The position numbers were made by a program, and so were the translations under genes. From Candidatus Bathyarchaeota archaeon (GTDB lineage Archaea; Thermoproteota; Bathyarchaeia; Bathyarchaeales; WUQV01): 8,586 bases of DNA. The notes beneath the pieces were generated by a model that did no database searches, was not told the origin of the DNA, and was given only the letters and a program-made list of their open reading frames with translations. Below, in pieces: positions 1 to 5,943 of this stretch. Position 1 is the stretch's first letter; every line of letters starts with the position of its first letter. The DNA lies in assembly GCA_009889585.1 (NCBI GenBank), contig WUQV01000266.1, forward strand, positions 1-8,586, given 5' to 3'.

Positions 1-138
1 CGTACCAGTAGCTCTATGAATGTCTAAGCCTAAGAAGAGGTTTAATAATGGGACGTTAAAGATCCCTCCTCCTATTCCCATGATGGCAGCTAAGAAGCCT
101 ATGATGAACGCAGCTATAAAGAGCAAGACATCTATCAT
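1..138 (-). CDS. TauE/SafE-family sulfite/anion exporter, N-terminal 46 residues (runs off left edge)
   Basis: Reading leftward from the ATG at 138-136 gives MIDVLLFIAAFIIGFLAAIM followed by GIGGGIFNVPLL and ending HRATGT at the window edge. A hydrophobic first helix, then a glycine-rich GIGGG turn with V-P-L-L, then A-T-G-T, is the N-terminal signature of the TauE/SafE (TSUP) membrane transporter family. Known members export sulfite, sulfoacetate or related anions; the substrate here cannot be told. An in-frame TAG lies two codons upstream, so this ATG is the first possible start. There is no Shine-Dalgarno; a TATA-like box about 30 bp upstream suggests a nearly leaderless message. It lies 144 bp downstream of the cysteine synthase gene on the same strand, so a role in handling reduced or oxidised sulfur is plausible but inferred. 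The rest of the gene (usually about 250 residues) is outside the window. Confidence 0.82.
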   Translation of the reverse strand, partial: MIDVLLFIAAFIIGFLAAIMGIGGGIFNVPLLNLFLGLDIHRATGT

Positions 139-163
139 AAGCTAAGGTTCCCCTATTCACGCC

Positions 164-171
164 CTTTAAGC
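164..171 (-). promoter_or_regulatory. candidate TATA box for the TauE-like gene
   Basis: On the minus strand this reads GCTTAAAG, centred about 30 bp upstream of the ATG at 138. That spacing suits an archaeal TATA box driving a leaderless or near-leaderless transcript. The match is weak and another AT-rich stretch (around 194-203) is an alternative. Confidence 0.3.
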
Positions 172-217
172 TGTAGACCTGCTCACCCTCATAAGGTTAA
201 AAGAAAGCTGCGGTCCT

Positions 218-231
218 ATAAAGGCCTTTAT
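218..231. promoter_or_regulatory. perfect 14-bp palindrome upstream of the TauE-like gene
   Basis: ATAAAGGCCTTTAT is its own reverse complement. It sits 80-93 bp upstream of the transporter start and 52 bp past the cysteine synthase stop. A perfect dyad in an intergenic region is typical of a dimeric regulator site, but no second copy was found in the window, so operator function is only a guess. Confidence 0.3.
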
Positions 232-264
232 TTCCTTTAAGCCCCTTAGCAGAGCTATGTTAAG

Positions 265-280
265 TTTATCAAAAGATAAA
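265..280 (-). terminator. small AT hairpin just after the cysteine synthase stop
   Basis: TTTATC-AAAA-GATAAA forms a perfect 6-bp stem with a 4-nt loop, starting 2 bp beyond the TAG stop at 283-285. On the minus strand the loop reads TTTT. It could help 3'-end formation, but it is AT-rich and weak. Confidence 0.25.
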
Positions 281-282
281 TT

Positions 283-1296
283 CTATATTACGTAACTTTC
301 GTTCGGGTACTCCGGTAAGTACCTGTCCCTCCTGTCCACGCAAACCGTTACGACCTTAGCTCCCCTACCTAACTTCCTCGCTACCTTTAGGGCTGCATAA
401 ACGTTTGCTCCAGAGGATATGCCGCAGAAGATGCCTTCCTCTTGGCAGAGCTTATTCGCCATATTCCTAGCTTCTTCATGGGTAACGTGCACGATTTCGT
501 CTGGGAGCCCCTTCTCAACTATCTCTTCGATAATGAGCTTCCTCTTAGGCACCCCTAGCTTCTCTAGGAAGTTGCTTAAGAAGCCTGTTGCAGCCCACTC
601 CTCTATGGTCTTAGCGTCCTTCGGCTCAACCCCTACGACGTTAGCTCTCACCGGTTTCTCGCTTAAAGCCTCAGCCACACCCAAAAGCGTCCCGCCGGAG
701 CCGATCGAGGCTACGAACGCGTCTATCTCCGTACCTAGTTGCTCGAGGATTTCCATTCCTGTCCCTTCTTTATGAGCTAACGTATTGTCCACGTTAGACA
801 TTTGATCGGCCCACCAGAAGGACTCGTCCTTTCCCTCTAAATCGTAACACGCCTTCATGCATAAGCCGAAGACGGCTGCTGCGTACTGCTGCCTTGATAA
901 TCCTCTGAGAAGATCTTTATACTCGCTTATCTCAACTGGTTCAACTTCAGCGCCGAATATCTTCATCATCTTAATCCTATCCTCAGGGTTATAGGATCCC
1001 GTCCATTGAGAGGGAATGAGAACACGAACCTTGTAGCCTTTTACGCCGCCTACGAAGGATAAGGCTATGCCCGTGTTCCCGCTGGTTGCTTCGACGATCG
1101 TCCCTCCCTTTTTAAGCCTACCCTTCGCCTCAGCTCCTTCAACCATCTTCAGAGCGATCCTGTCCTTTATGCTCCCGCTGGGATTCATGTACTCGCATTT
1201 GACGAAAACGCTTGCTTCAAGGCCCTTCGTCACCCTCTTAAGTCGGATCATCGGCGTATTCCCGATGAGCTCAAGCGTGCTTTCAACTAACCTCAA
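283..1296 (-). CDS. PLP-dependent cysteine synthase-family enzyme (fold type II)
   Basis: A 337-residue cytosolic enzyme of the O-acetylserine sulfhydrylase / cystathionine beta-synthase family. These use PLP to replace the side chain of an activated serine with sulfide or a thiol. The motifs are in order: LIGNTPMIRL (10-19), PSGSIKDR (39-46) with K44 as the PLP Schiff-base lysine, the substrate loop SGNTGIAL (72-79), the PLP phosphate-binding loop GSGGT (199-203) and GISSGAN (292-298). The usual TMS-ERR segment is replaced by TGSYNPEDR, and the stretch between SGNTG and the active-site Q (here DQMSNVDN, 164-171) is about 20 residues longer than in E. coli CysK. The sulfur acceptor and the activated serine (O-acetyl, O-phospho, or homocysteine chemistry) therefore cannot be assigned. 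The TTG at 1296-1294 is chosen as start because GGAGGTGA lies 6 nt upstream and IGNTP falls at the normal distance. Confidence 0.88.
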   Translation of the reverse strand: MRLVESTLELIGNTPMIRLKRVTKGLEASVFVKCEYMNPSGSIKDRIALKMVEGAEAKGRLKKGGTIVEATSGNTGIALSFVGGVKGYKVRVLIPSQWTGSYNPEDRIKMMKIFGAEVEPVEISEYKDLLRGLSRQQYAAAVFGLCMKACYDLEGKDESFWWADQMSNVDNTLAHKEGTGMEILEQLGTEIDAFVASIGSGGTLLGVAEALSEKPVRANVVGVEPKDAKTIEEWAATGFLSNFLEKLGVPKRKLIIEEIVEKGLPDEIVHVTHEEARNMANKLCQEEGIFCGISSGANVYAALKVARKLGRGAKVVTVCVDRRDRYLPEYPNESYVI

Positions 1297-1302
1297 CGTC
1301 TC

Positions 1303-1310
1303 TCACCTCC
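1303..1310 (-). promoter_or_regulatory. strong Shine-Dalgarno fixing the TTG start of the cysteine synthase
   Basis: The minus strand reads GGAGGTGA, close to a full complement of the archaeal 16S 3' end, 6 nt before the TTG at 1296. It decides in favour of the non-ATG start. Confidence 0.75.
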
Positions 1311-1337
1311 GCACCTCGGCTTAAAACGGCTATTCGA

Positions 1338-1346
1338 TTTTTAAAA
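1338..1346 (-). promoter_or_regulatory. TATA box for the cysteine synthase gene
   Basis: The minus strand reads TTTTAAAAA, placing a start point near 1315 and leaving a short leader that just contains the Shine-Dalgarno. An inverted repeat CCGCC/GGCGG (1358-1362 and 1374-1378) lies directly upstream and could be a regulator site. Confidence 0.5.
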
Positions 1347-1437
1347 CTATGCTCTAACCGCCTGCCTCTAAGCGGCGGCTACGGCGTTCTTAACTCATCG
1401 CTAGGCAAAGGATCATAGGTGCTGGCCATACTATTAC

Positions 1438-1662
1438 TTGGGATTTCATGAAGGCGGTAAAATTAGGCGAACGTATTCAGGGAAGGGCGATAGCCTTTCG
1501 CTAGATAAGTTAAAACTATTGGAAGGTATAAGGAGGAAGTATCAAAGTAAGGTTCAAGTAATTGATCAGATCATAAGTGGAAGTAAAAGGAAGTGGAAAG
1601 GAATGAGTGGGGTCAAATTTCTACATAGTAAGGAGATAATGCTTTTATATGTTAGGTTATAA
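1438..1662 (+). CDS. doubtful small basic protein or gene remnant
   Basis: An open frame of 74 codons from a TTG at 1438 to TAA at 1660, with no Shine-Dalgarno. The frame is open back to 1405, just after a TAG. Upstream of the TTG it reads W-P-Y-Y-Y-L, continuing GFHEGGKIRRTYSGKG and then a helical KLKLLEGIRRKYQSK. The pattern PYYY...GGK.R..Y.GK reminds me of a family of short archaeal and bacterial proteins (DUF6788-like). There the segment follows a Cys-rich G-C-x-C motif, which is absent here. The conserved part begins before the only start codon, which suggests a 5'-truncated remnant. The protein is rich in Lys and Arg. The family link is from memory of the pattern only; it may also be a chance frame. 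Confidence 0.3.
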   Translation: MGFHEGGKIRRTYSGKGDSLSLDKLKLLEGIRRKYQSKVQVIDQIISGSKRKWKGMSGVKFLHSKEIMLLYVRL

Positions 1663-2423
1663 CTCTCACTTCATTAGTATATCGCTTGACATACGTTACG
1701 CATAATATAGTATGTGAAAAATCGCCCCTATTTTTGTCATCGCAAATTGTAGTTTATATCGAAGAAGGGCCTATGCTTTAGAAGCACGTATTCAAGGTTC
1801 GTGTAGAGTCGACCAATAGAAGTATACAACGCGGCTTAGAATTGGATAAGGAAAACTCTCGAAAAGGTTCAAAAAAGCCTTCGCATTATTTCCTCCGAGA
1901 TATTGAGTAAAAGAAGGCCGAATTATAAGGCCGTGTTAAATGTGCATCTACGTCCTTCCACATGAACTTCCCTCTGAGGAATGATGTTTATAACGCATTA
2001 GTTAAAACTTGATAAAGAAAGTACCTCTCAATAAGAGCCTGGCTAGGAAACGCGGTGCTTAACGTTATTTTAGTGGGGCACTTATGCATAAGCTTTATTT
2101 TAGTCTGTCGGAAATCCAATCTCCTACTTACCATCAAAAGAGGCCTATCGAGGTAAGCCGAGGCCCCTGCACCTTAAATGAAATCTCTCTTAGATGCTAT
2201 TCTCCTATATCTCGAGGGCTTTAATCTAGGCTGAGACGCTCGTTCGAGTATCTTCTGACAGACTGAGCTAAAGTTAGCGTAGAAGCGCGAATAAAGCGAG
2301 CTATGAAAGGGGATCTTAGGCAGCTGTCACAAAGGCATGGGAGACGCTGATTCCTTCGATTGCTCGCTAGCGGCTACGGGGTGCCTTGATCGTAATCGCC
2401 TGAAGCACCTTAATCTCAGAACA
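1663..2423. other. about 0.76 kb with no convincing gene
   Basis: Both strands are broken by stops with no frame above about 46 codons. The longest + frame with an ATG is 2084-2224 (46 residues, MHKLYFSLSEIQSPTYHQK...), without recognisable similarity. On the minus strand GGAGG (1896-1892) precedes an ATG at 1886 with good spacing, but the frame stops after five codons at a run of six T. ACATAC/GTATGT (around 1690-1716) is a small inverted repeat. I see no tRNA, no rRNA and no clear C/D-box RNA. The stretch looks like decayed coding sequence or contains an RNA I cannot recognise by eye. Confidence 0.5.
2102..2264. repeat. inverted-repeat-bounded 163-bp segment (MITE-like, weak)
   Basis: The left end reads AGTCTGTCGGAA and the reverse complement of the right end reads AGTCTGTCAGAA: 11 of 12 bases agree, including a perfect outer octamer. 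The two ends lie 163 bp apart in a gene-poor region. No target-site duplication is obvious and there is no transposase inside, so this may be chance or RNA base pairing. Confidence 0.2.
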
Positions 2424-2433
2424 AGCTTTAACT
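2424..2433 (+). promoter_or_regulatory. TATA box of the SmAP3 gene
   Basis: AGCTTTAACT is centred about 33 bp before the ATG at 2462, predicting transcription from about 2455-2460. No Shine-Dalgarno precedes the ATG, so the message is probably leaderless or nearly so. Confidence 0.45.
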
Positions 2434-2461
2434 ACCCGAGCGACGAAATTATAATGACGAA

Positions 2462-2887
2462 ATGTCCTTAGCCCAACGGAGGCTTCTTAATGAGGTCAGC
2501 GCTCTGCTCGATAAATCTGTCACCGTTGTCTCTGTCGACGGAAGGTTTTATCGCGGAATCCTCGTTGGCATAGACCCTGATCGGTTAAACCTCTGCTTAG
2601 CGAACGCGATCGACGATAAAGGCCAATCCTTCCACAGGGTCTTCTTAAGCGGCAACGTGGTCTCTCAGATCCTAGCGGCCGAGGCACCATTCGACTTGAA
2701 GTCATTAGCTGAGAGGCTTGAGAGGGTATTTCCGACGATGGTAAAGCTTTACGAGGACAAGGGCTTCATACTCGTTATGGAAAAGGTGAAGGTGACGGAA
2801 GAAGGAGTCGTCGAAGGCACGGGCCCGGCTGCTGAACGCGTCCAAAGGATTTACGAGCAGTTCGTAAGCGAGACGAAAGGACGTTAG
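2462..2887 (+). CDS. archaeal Sm-like protein, SmAP3 type (Sm fold plus C-terminal domain)
   Basis: A 141-residue protein. Residues about 17-49 form the Sm1 motif (VTVVSVDGRFYRGILVGIDP ending in L-N-L-C-L-A-N-A) and about 58-72 the Sm2 motif (HRVFLSGNVVSQI). Residues 77-137 are an extra alpha/beta domain (FDLKSLAERLERVF, then KGFILVMEKVKVTEEGVV, then RVQRIYEQF). That domain distinguishes the SmAP3 class, known from Pyrobaculum, from plain 75-90-residue archaeal Lsm proteins. Sm proteins assemble into rings that bind U-rich RNA; the specific role of SmAP3 is poorly known. The Sm2 motif has L-S-G in place of the common I-R-G, which may change RNA binding. The ATG at 2462 is the first in frame. 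The gene ends 15 bp from the 3' end of the convergent PAC2 gene, and no co-directional neighbour suggests an operon. Confidence 0.85.
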   Translation: MSLAQRRLLNEVSALLDKSVTVVSVDGRFYRGILVGIDPDRLNLCLANAIDDKGQSFHRVFLSGNVVSQILAAEAPFDLKSLAERLERVFPTMVKLYEDKGFILVMEKVKVTEEGVVEGTGPAAERVQRIYEQFVSETKGR

Positions 2888-2902
2888 CGTTACGTTAAAA
2901 CG

Positions 2903-3646
2903 TTAAACGAGCTGGCGGAGCTCCGCCTTTATCGCGCCTCTTAAGATGCCGAACGACCTTAGGATGCCCTCGATAGCTTCAGCGGAGGCGTTCAAACGGC
3001 TTACGTCAACTTTGATGCGTAAGAATTTACAAAGAGCGTTTAGAACCTCTCGAGCGGCGATAGCATCCGGATGGAACCCGGAGGTCTCAGCGAGCAAACA
3101 GAAGCCCTTAAGCCCTCTGAGCTTCCCGAGGCCTATTAACAAGCCAGCTAGGCCGAAGACGTTTCCGCCGCCAAGGGGCTCGGCCCCGAGGCTCATGGCG
3201 TCTCGAGCCGCTTCGGCATCGGAGGCCGAGAAGTACAGCTTAGGGCGTTCGACCACGCCCTCCCTTCTTAAGCCGCCGATCGTTACGACGTAACGACACC
3301 CAAGGCGTTCGACTATATCTAAGATGCGGCCGCTTAGCTCGTATTGTCCGAACGTCGTTAAAGCCTGCGTATTCCCGTATAGGATTATGACGTCCATTTC
3401 GCCCTCCCTCCCCTTGTAGTAATATAGCTCATTAACAGGCCCTCTCACCCCTCCTTCATGAGACGTTACGCTAAGGTCTTGGAAGGCTGGAGAACGTATT
3501 TCCGCGAAGAGCTCTGCCTTTAGCTCTTGTAATAGGTGGAAGGCGACGATGTTGGCGATGAACCCTATCCCAGGAAGCCCTTCGATTAAGATCGGGTCAT
3601 TTAGCTTAGGCCACTTAAGCACTTTGATCATACAACTTGCGACCAT
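2903..3646 (-). CDS. PAC2-family protein (proteasome assembly chaperone-like)
   Basis: A soluble protein of 247 residues from the ATG at 3646. Family signatures: KLNDPILIEGLPGIGFIANI (14-33, containing the hallmark G-L-P-G-I-G), VIILYGNTQ (86-94), VVTIGGL (120-126), NVFGLAGLLIGLG (162-174) and HPDAIAAREVLNAL (192-205). PAC2 proteins are relatives of eukaryotic proteasome assembly chaperone 2. Archaeal members are proposed to aid 20S proteasome assembly, with function largely inferred. The frame opens at a TTG at 3676, but that lies at the putative TATA box. The ATG at 3646 has a purine-rich AAGGGGG 6 nt upstream, and the next ATG at 3631 (MIKVLKWPKL) fits the family N-terminus equally well. 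The gene is divergent from tgtA and convergent with SmAP3, so it is probably monocistronic. Confidence 0.85.
   Translation of the reverse strand: MVASCMIKVLKWPKLNDPILIEGLPGIGFIANIVAFHLLQELKAELFAEIRSPAFQDLSVTSHEGGVRGPVNELYYYKGREGEMDVIILYGNTQALTTFGQYELSGRILDIVERLGCRYVVTIGGLRREGVVERPKLYFSASDAEAARDAMSLGAEPLGGGNVFGLAGLLIGLGKLRGLKGFCLLAETSGFHPDAIAAREVLNALCKFLRIKVDVSRLNASAEAIEGILRSFGILRGAIKAELRQLV
2914..2927 (+). terminator. GC-rich palindrome after SmAP3, inside the PAC2 3' end
   Basis: GGCGGAGCTCCGCC is a perfect 14-bp palindrome (stem GGCGG, loop AGCT) starting 27 bp after the SmAP3 stop and followed by TTT on the + strand. It lies inside the last codons of PAC2. It could end the SmAP3 transcript, but archaeal termination depends mainly on T-tracts and this one is short. 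Confidence 0.25.
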
Positions 3647-3677
3647 CGACGGCCCCCTTAAGTAATGCAAATTCAAG

Positions 3678-3682
3678 TATAT
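3678..3682 (-). promoter_or_regulatory. candidate TATA box of the PAC2 gene
   Basis: The minus strand reads TTCATATACTT around here, 32-36 bp before the ATG at 3646. This predicts a leader of only a few nucleotides and argues against the TTG at 3676 as start. Confidence 0.35.
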
Positions 3683-3947
3683 GAACGAGCTTTTCCCACG
3701 CCAACGATCGAATTATCGCTAAGGGAGGCGTTGAGGAGGCCCTCGTTTAAACGGGAAAGATCCATGATGGGGCTGCTGAGGTTGACCTCTTGCTCTGCCT
3801 CATGAGTCTCAAGGGCTCTTCGGCTTTAAGGTGGAGATCCCTAGCAACTTTAAATCTATAGCTGGAGGGCCTCTTTCAACCCTCAGATCGGCTTAAGGCT
3901 ATTCATAAAGCTTGAAATAGCTTTGAGGAGGACTTCGCTGGCATGCC
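3683..3947. other. divergent intergenic region between PAC2 and tgtA
   Basis: About 265 bp with only very short frames (the longest with an ATG is 19 codons from 3803). It holds an inverted repeat AAAGCT-TGAAAT-AGCTTT (3907-3924) about 24 bp upstream of the tgtA TATA box and a GAGGG/CCCTC pair nearby. Either could be regulatory; neither is proven. Confidence 0.4.
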
Positions 3948-3954
3948 TTATAAA
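3948..3954 (+). promoter_or_regulatory. TATA box of tgtA
   Basis: TTATAAA, preceded by CC, is the best TATA match in the window. It predicts a start near 3977, giving a roughly 23-nt leader before the ATG at 4001. It also excludes the TTG at 3923 and the ATG at 3956 as starts. Confidence 0.5.
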
Positions 3955-4000
3955 GATGAAAAGGTTCTCCGCACATAAGGACTCGCCCTCAGAGCCGAAC

Positions 4001-5644
4001 ATGTCCTTTGAAATAAAGGAGCGGGATTTGCTAGCGAGGATAGGGAGGCTTAGGACTAAAAGCGGGATCGTAGAGACTCCTGCTTTACTGCCCGTTGTAA
4101 ACCCAGCCGTACAACCTATCCAACCGAAGGCCATGGGGGACGAGCTAAACTGCAAGGCCATCATCGTTAACGCTTACTTGATCAAGAGGCGCCTTGGGGA
4201 GGAAGCCATTCGAACGGGCATTCATAAGCTGTTGGACTTCGACGGGGTGATAATGACGGATTCTGGGGCTTATCAAATCCTCGTATACGGCGAGGTTGAG
4301 ACGAGCCCCGAGGAAATCGTCCGTTATCAAGAGGATATCGGCTCGGATATAGCGACGATACTCGACGTCCCCACGGGTTGGGAGGCTTCGGAGGATTACG
4401 CGAGGTGGACCGTCGAGGAGACGTTGCGAAGGGCGAGGGCGTTGGCCAACGTCAAGACACGCGAGGGCATCCTTTGGGTGGGGCCCGTTCAAGGCGGACG
4501 TTACATAGGGTTAGTCGAGGAGTCAGCTCGAAGGATGAAGGAGCTCCCGTTCGATATATACGCCCTTGGGAGCCCGACGCCCGTTATGGAACAGTACCTT
4601 TTCGACTTACTCGTCGATATGATCGCAGCGGCTAAAGCAAACCTGCCGTTGGATAAACCGCTTCATTTGTTCGGAGCTGGACACCCGCTTACGTTCGCGT
4701 TAGCCATCGCCTTAGGTTGCGATTTGTTCGATTCAGCGGCATACGCCATCTACGCGCGCGAAGGTCGTTACATGACTGAATGCGGAACGATAAAATTGGA
4801 TAGGCTAAAGCATCTTCCGTGTTCCTGCCCCGTTTGCGCGAAGGACGATCTAAAGAACCTACTCGATATGCCTAAGGACGAACGAGAGCGCCAGTTAGCA
4901 AGGCATAATCTTTACGTTTGTTTCGCCGAGTTAAAGAAGGTAAAGCAATCGATTGGGGAAGGAAGGCTTTGGGAGCACTTGACGTTAAGGGCCTACGGTC
5001 ACCCGGCTTTGCTTACGGCGTTAAAGAAGTTGGAAAGGTATAAGGACCTCTTAGAGAAACAGGCCCCTGTGACGAAAAGGGGTGGGTTGTTTTTCTACGG
5101 CTACGTAGATTTAATAAGGCCCGAGGTCGTTCGCCATCGAAGGCGCTTATTGGAGAGGTATTCCCCGCCAGAGGGAACGATCCTCCTTTTATTACCTCAG
5201 GCTAAAACGAAGCCTTTTCACGAGTCCGAGGAGGTAAGGGCCTTCTTTAAAGCTCTTCGTCAAGAGCTAGGCGAGAAGGCTGAAGAAATCCACGTTTGTA
5301 CGTACGCTGCGCCTTTCGGCGTGGTGCCTACGGAGTTAGACGACGTTTATCCGCTTTCACAACATGAGGTGGCCATGCCCCTTGATGCGGAGATGGTTGA
5401 GCACGTAGCGAATTGTATCGCTGAATACATTCGGACGAAAGGCTACAAGAGGGTAATTCTCCTGAATGACGTAGAAACTTGGAGGGGAAGGGTTAAAGTC
5501 GCTTGTCGATTAGCGTGTGAAGAGAAGGGCATCCCGTTCGATGCCTTAGAGGTTAAAAGTTACGGCAGAAGATGGAACGAAGGAACTTTAAGGAGCTCAA
5601 TCGCCTTAATAAAGAATGCTCTCCTCGGAATTCCGTCGGCTTAA
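4001..5644 (+). CDS. tgtA: archaeosine tRNA-guanine(15) transglycosylase, lacking a PUA domain
   Basis: A 547-residue cytosolic enzyme that exchanges guanine at position 15 of the tRNA D-loop for preQ0, the first tRNA step in archaeosine synthesis. The N-terminus MSFEIKERDLLARIGRLRTK followed by VETPALLPVVNP matches the family and fixes the start at 4001 rather than the upstream TTG at 3923. The catalytic domain shows DSGAYQ (87-92, base-recognition Asp), GPVQGGRY (161-168), LFGAGHP (223-229) and DLFDSAAYAIYAR (241-253), with D244 as the likely nucleophile. The zinc site is CSCPVC (274-279) with H302. Residues about 364-520 match the domain shared by archaeal TGT and ArcS (LIRPEVVRHRRRLLERY, FGVVPTELDDVYP). 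The protein ends there. Euryarchaeal enzymes continue into a PUA domain that binds the tRNA acceptor end, so here that part is missing or encoded elsewhere. Confidence 0.93.
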   Translation: MSFEIKERDLLARIGRLRTKSGIVETPALLPVVNPAVQPIQPKAMGDELNCKAIIVNAYLIKRRLGEEAIRTGIHKLLDFDGVIMTDSGAYQILVYGEVETSPEEIVRYQEDIGSDIATILDVPTGWEASEDYARWTVEETLRRARALANVKTREGILWVGPVQGGRYIGLVEESARRMKELPFDIYALGSPTPVMEQYLFDLLVDMIAAAKANLPLDKPLHLFGAGHPLTFALAIALGCDLFDSAAYAIYAREGRYMTECGTIKLDRLKHLPCSCPVCAKDDLKNLLDMPKDERERQLARHNLYVCFAELKKVKQSIGEGRLWEHLTLRAYGHPALLTALKKLERYKDLLEKQAPVTKRGGLFFYGYVDLIRPEVVRHRRRLLERYSPPEGTILLLLPQAKTKPFHESEEVRAFFKALRQELGEKAEEIHVCTYAAPFGVVPTELDDVYPLSQHEVAMPLDAEMVEHVANCIAEYIRTKGYKRVILLNDVETWRGRVKVACRLACEEKGIPFDALEVKSYGRRWNEGTLRSSIALIKNALLGIPSA

Positions 5645-5680
5645 CGTGGGCCTTCAATTTCATTACGATTGTATTAAAGG

Positions 5681-5794
5681 ATGGCTTACTATTGCGCGCT
5701 CCAATTGAACGTTAAGGTGATGCCTCTCATGCGAGGCGTGCCGTTTAAGTCCGCATTCGTAAGGGAGTTAAATAGGCTGTTGGAGAATGCCTAG
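5681..5794 (+). CDS. doubtful 37-residue frame
   Basis: ATG at 5681 to TAG at 5792, encoding MAYYCALQLNVKVMPLMRGV and then PFKSAFVRELNRLLENA, 36 bp after tgtA. The C-terminal half looks like a plausible amphipathic helix. AAAGG abuts the ATG directly, too close to act as a ribosome site, and no TATA box is clear. It is convergent with the AbrB remnant, with 5 bp between the stops. I recognise no family; it could be a remnant of a toxin partner or chance. Confidence 0.2.
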   Translation: MAYYCALQLNVKVMPLMRGVPFKSAFVRELNRLLENA

Positions 5795-5799
5795 GCAAT

Positions 5800-5943
5800 T
5801 CATTCCTTCCTCATGACCTCGTATATGATCCTTTTACGTTGACGTTCGATCGATACCTTAACCTTCCTCCCCTCTTTTACGTCAAAGGCCCTGACCACTT
5901 CTATCGGAATGGTCACCGTAAGACTTTCGGATCTATTGATCTT
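5800..5943 (-). pseudogene. AbrB/SpoVT-type DNA-binding protein, 5' end missing at the CRISPR array
   Basis: The minus frame reads K-I-N-R-S-E then SLTVTIPIEVVRAFDVKEGR, KVKVSIERQRKR, IIYEVMRKE and TGA at 5802-5800. S-L-x-V-T-I-P-x-E-V-V followed by K-E-G-x-x-V-x-V is the core of the AbrB/VapB swapped-hairpin fold, found in archaeal antitoxins and small regulators. The frame has no ATG. Reading upstream it meets a TGA at 5946-5944, inside the last repeat of the array. The only start codon, GTG at 5916-5914, would cut into the first beta strand. About five to eight N-terminal residues seem to be missing, as though the array boundary had replaced them. No PIN-domain (VapC) gene follows. It could be an inactive remnant, or be translated from an unusual start on the tail of the CRISPR transcript. 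Confidence 0.6.

Noticed and set aside
1974..1990. CTGA and ATGATGT near each other, resembling C/D-box RNA motifs
   Set aside because: The boxes are in the wrong order and the C box has a mismatch; no closing stem.
2240..2260. GTTCGAGTA, resembling a tRNA T-loop
   Set aside because: The flanking bases do not form the T-stem, and no acceptor or anticodon arm can be built around it.
2520..2705. 61-residue minus-strand frame inside SmAP3
   Set aside because: Shadow of the SmAP3 gene; Arg-rich composition and no family.
3647..3676. N-terminal extension of the PAC2 protein from the TTG at 3676
   Set aside because: It overlaps the putative promoter and adds residues outside the family pattern; the ATG at 3646 or 3631 fits better.
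3923..4000. N-terminal extension of the transglycosylase from the TTG at 3923
   Set aside because: A TATA box lies inside it (3948-3954), and the family N-terminus begins at the ATG at 4001.
4145..4492. 115-residue minus-strand frame inside tgtA
   Set aside because: Antisense shadow of a gene with clear catalytic motifs.
5651..5671. A stretch CCTTCAATTTCATTACGATT resembling the CRISPR repeat, 290 bp left of the array
   Set aside because: Only the first nine bases align well (8 of 9); the rest needs several gaps. No repeat spacing connects it to the array.
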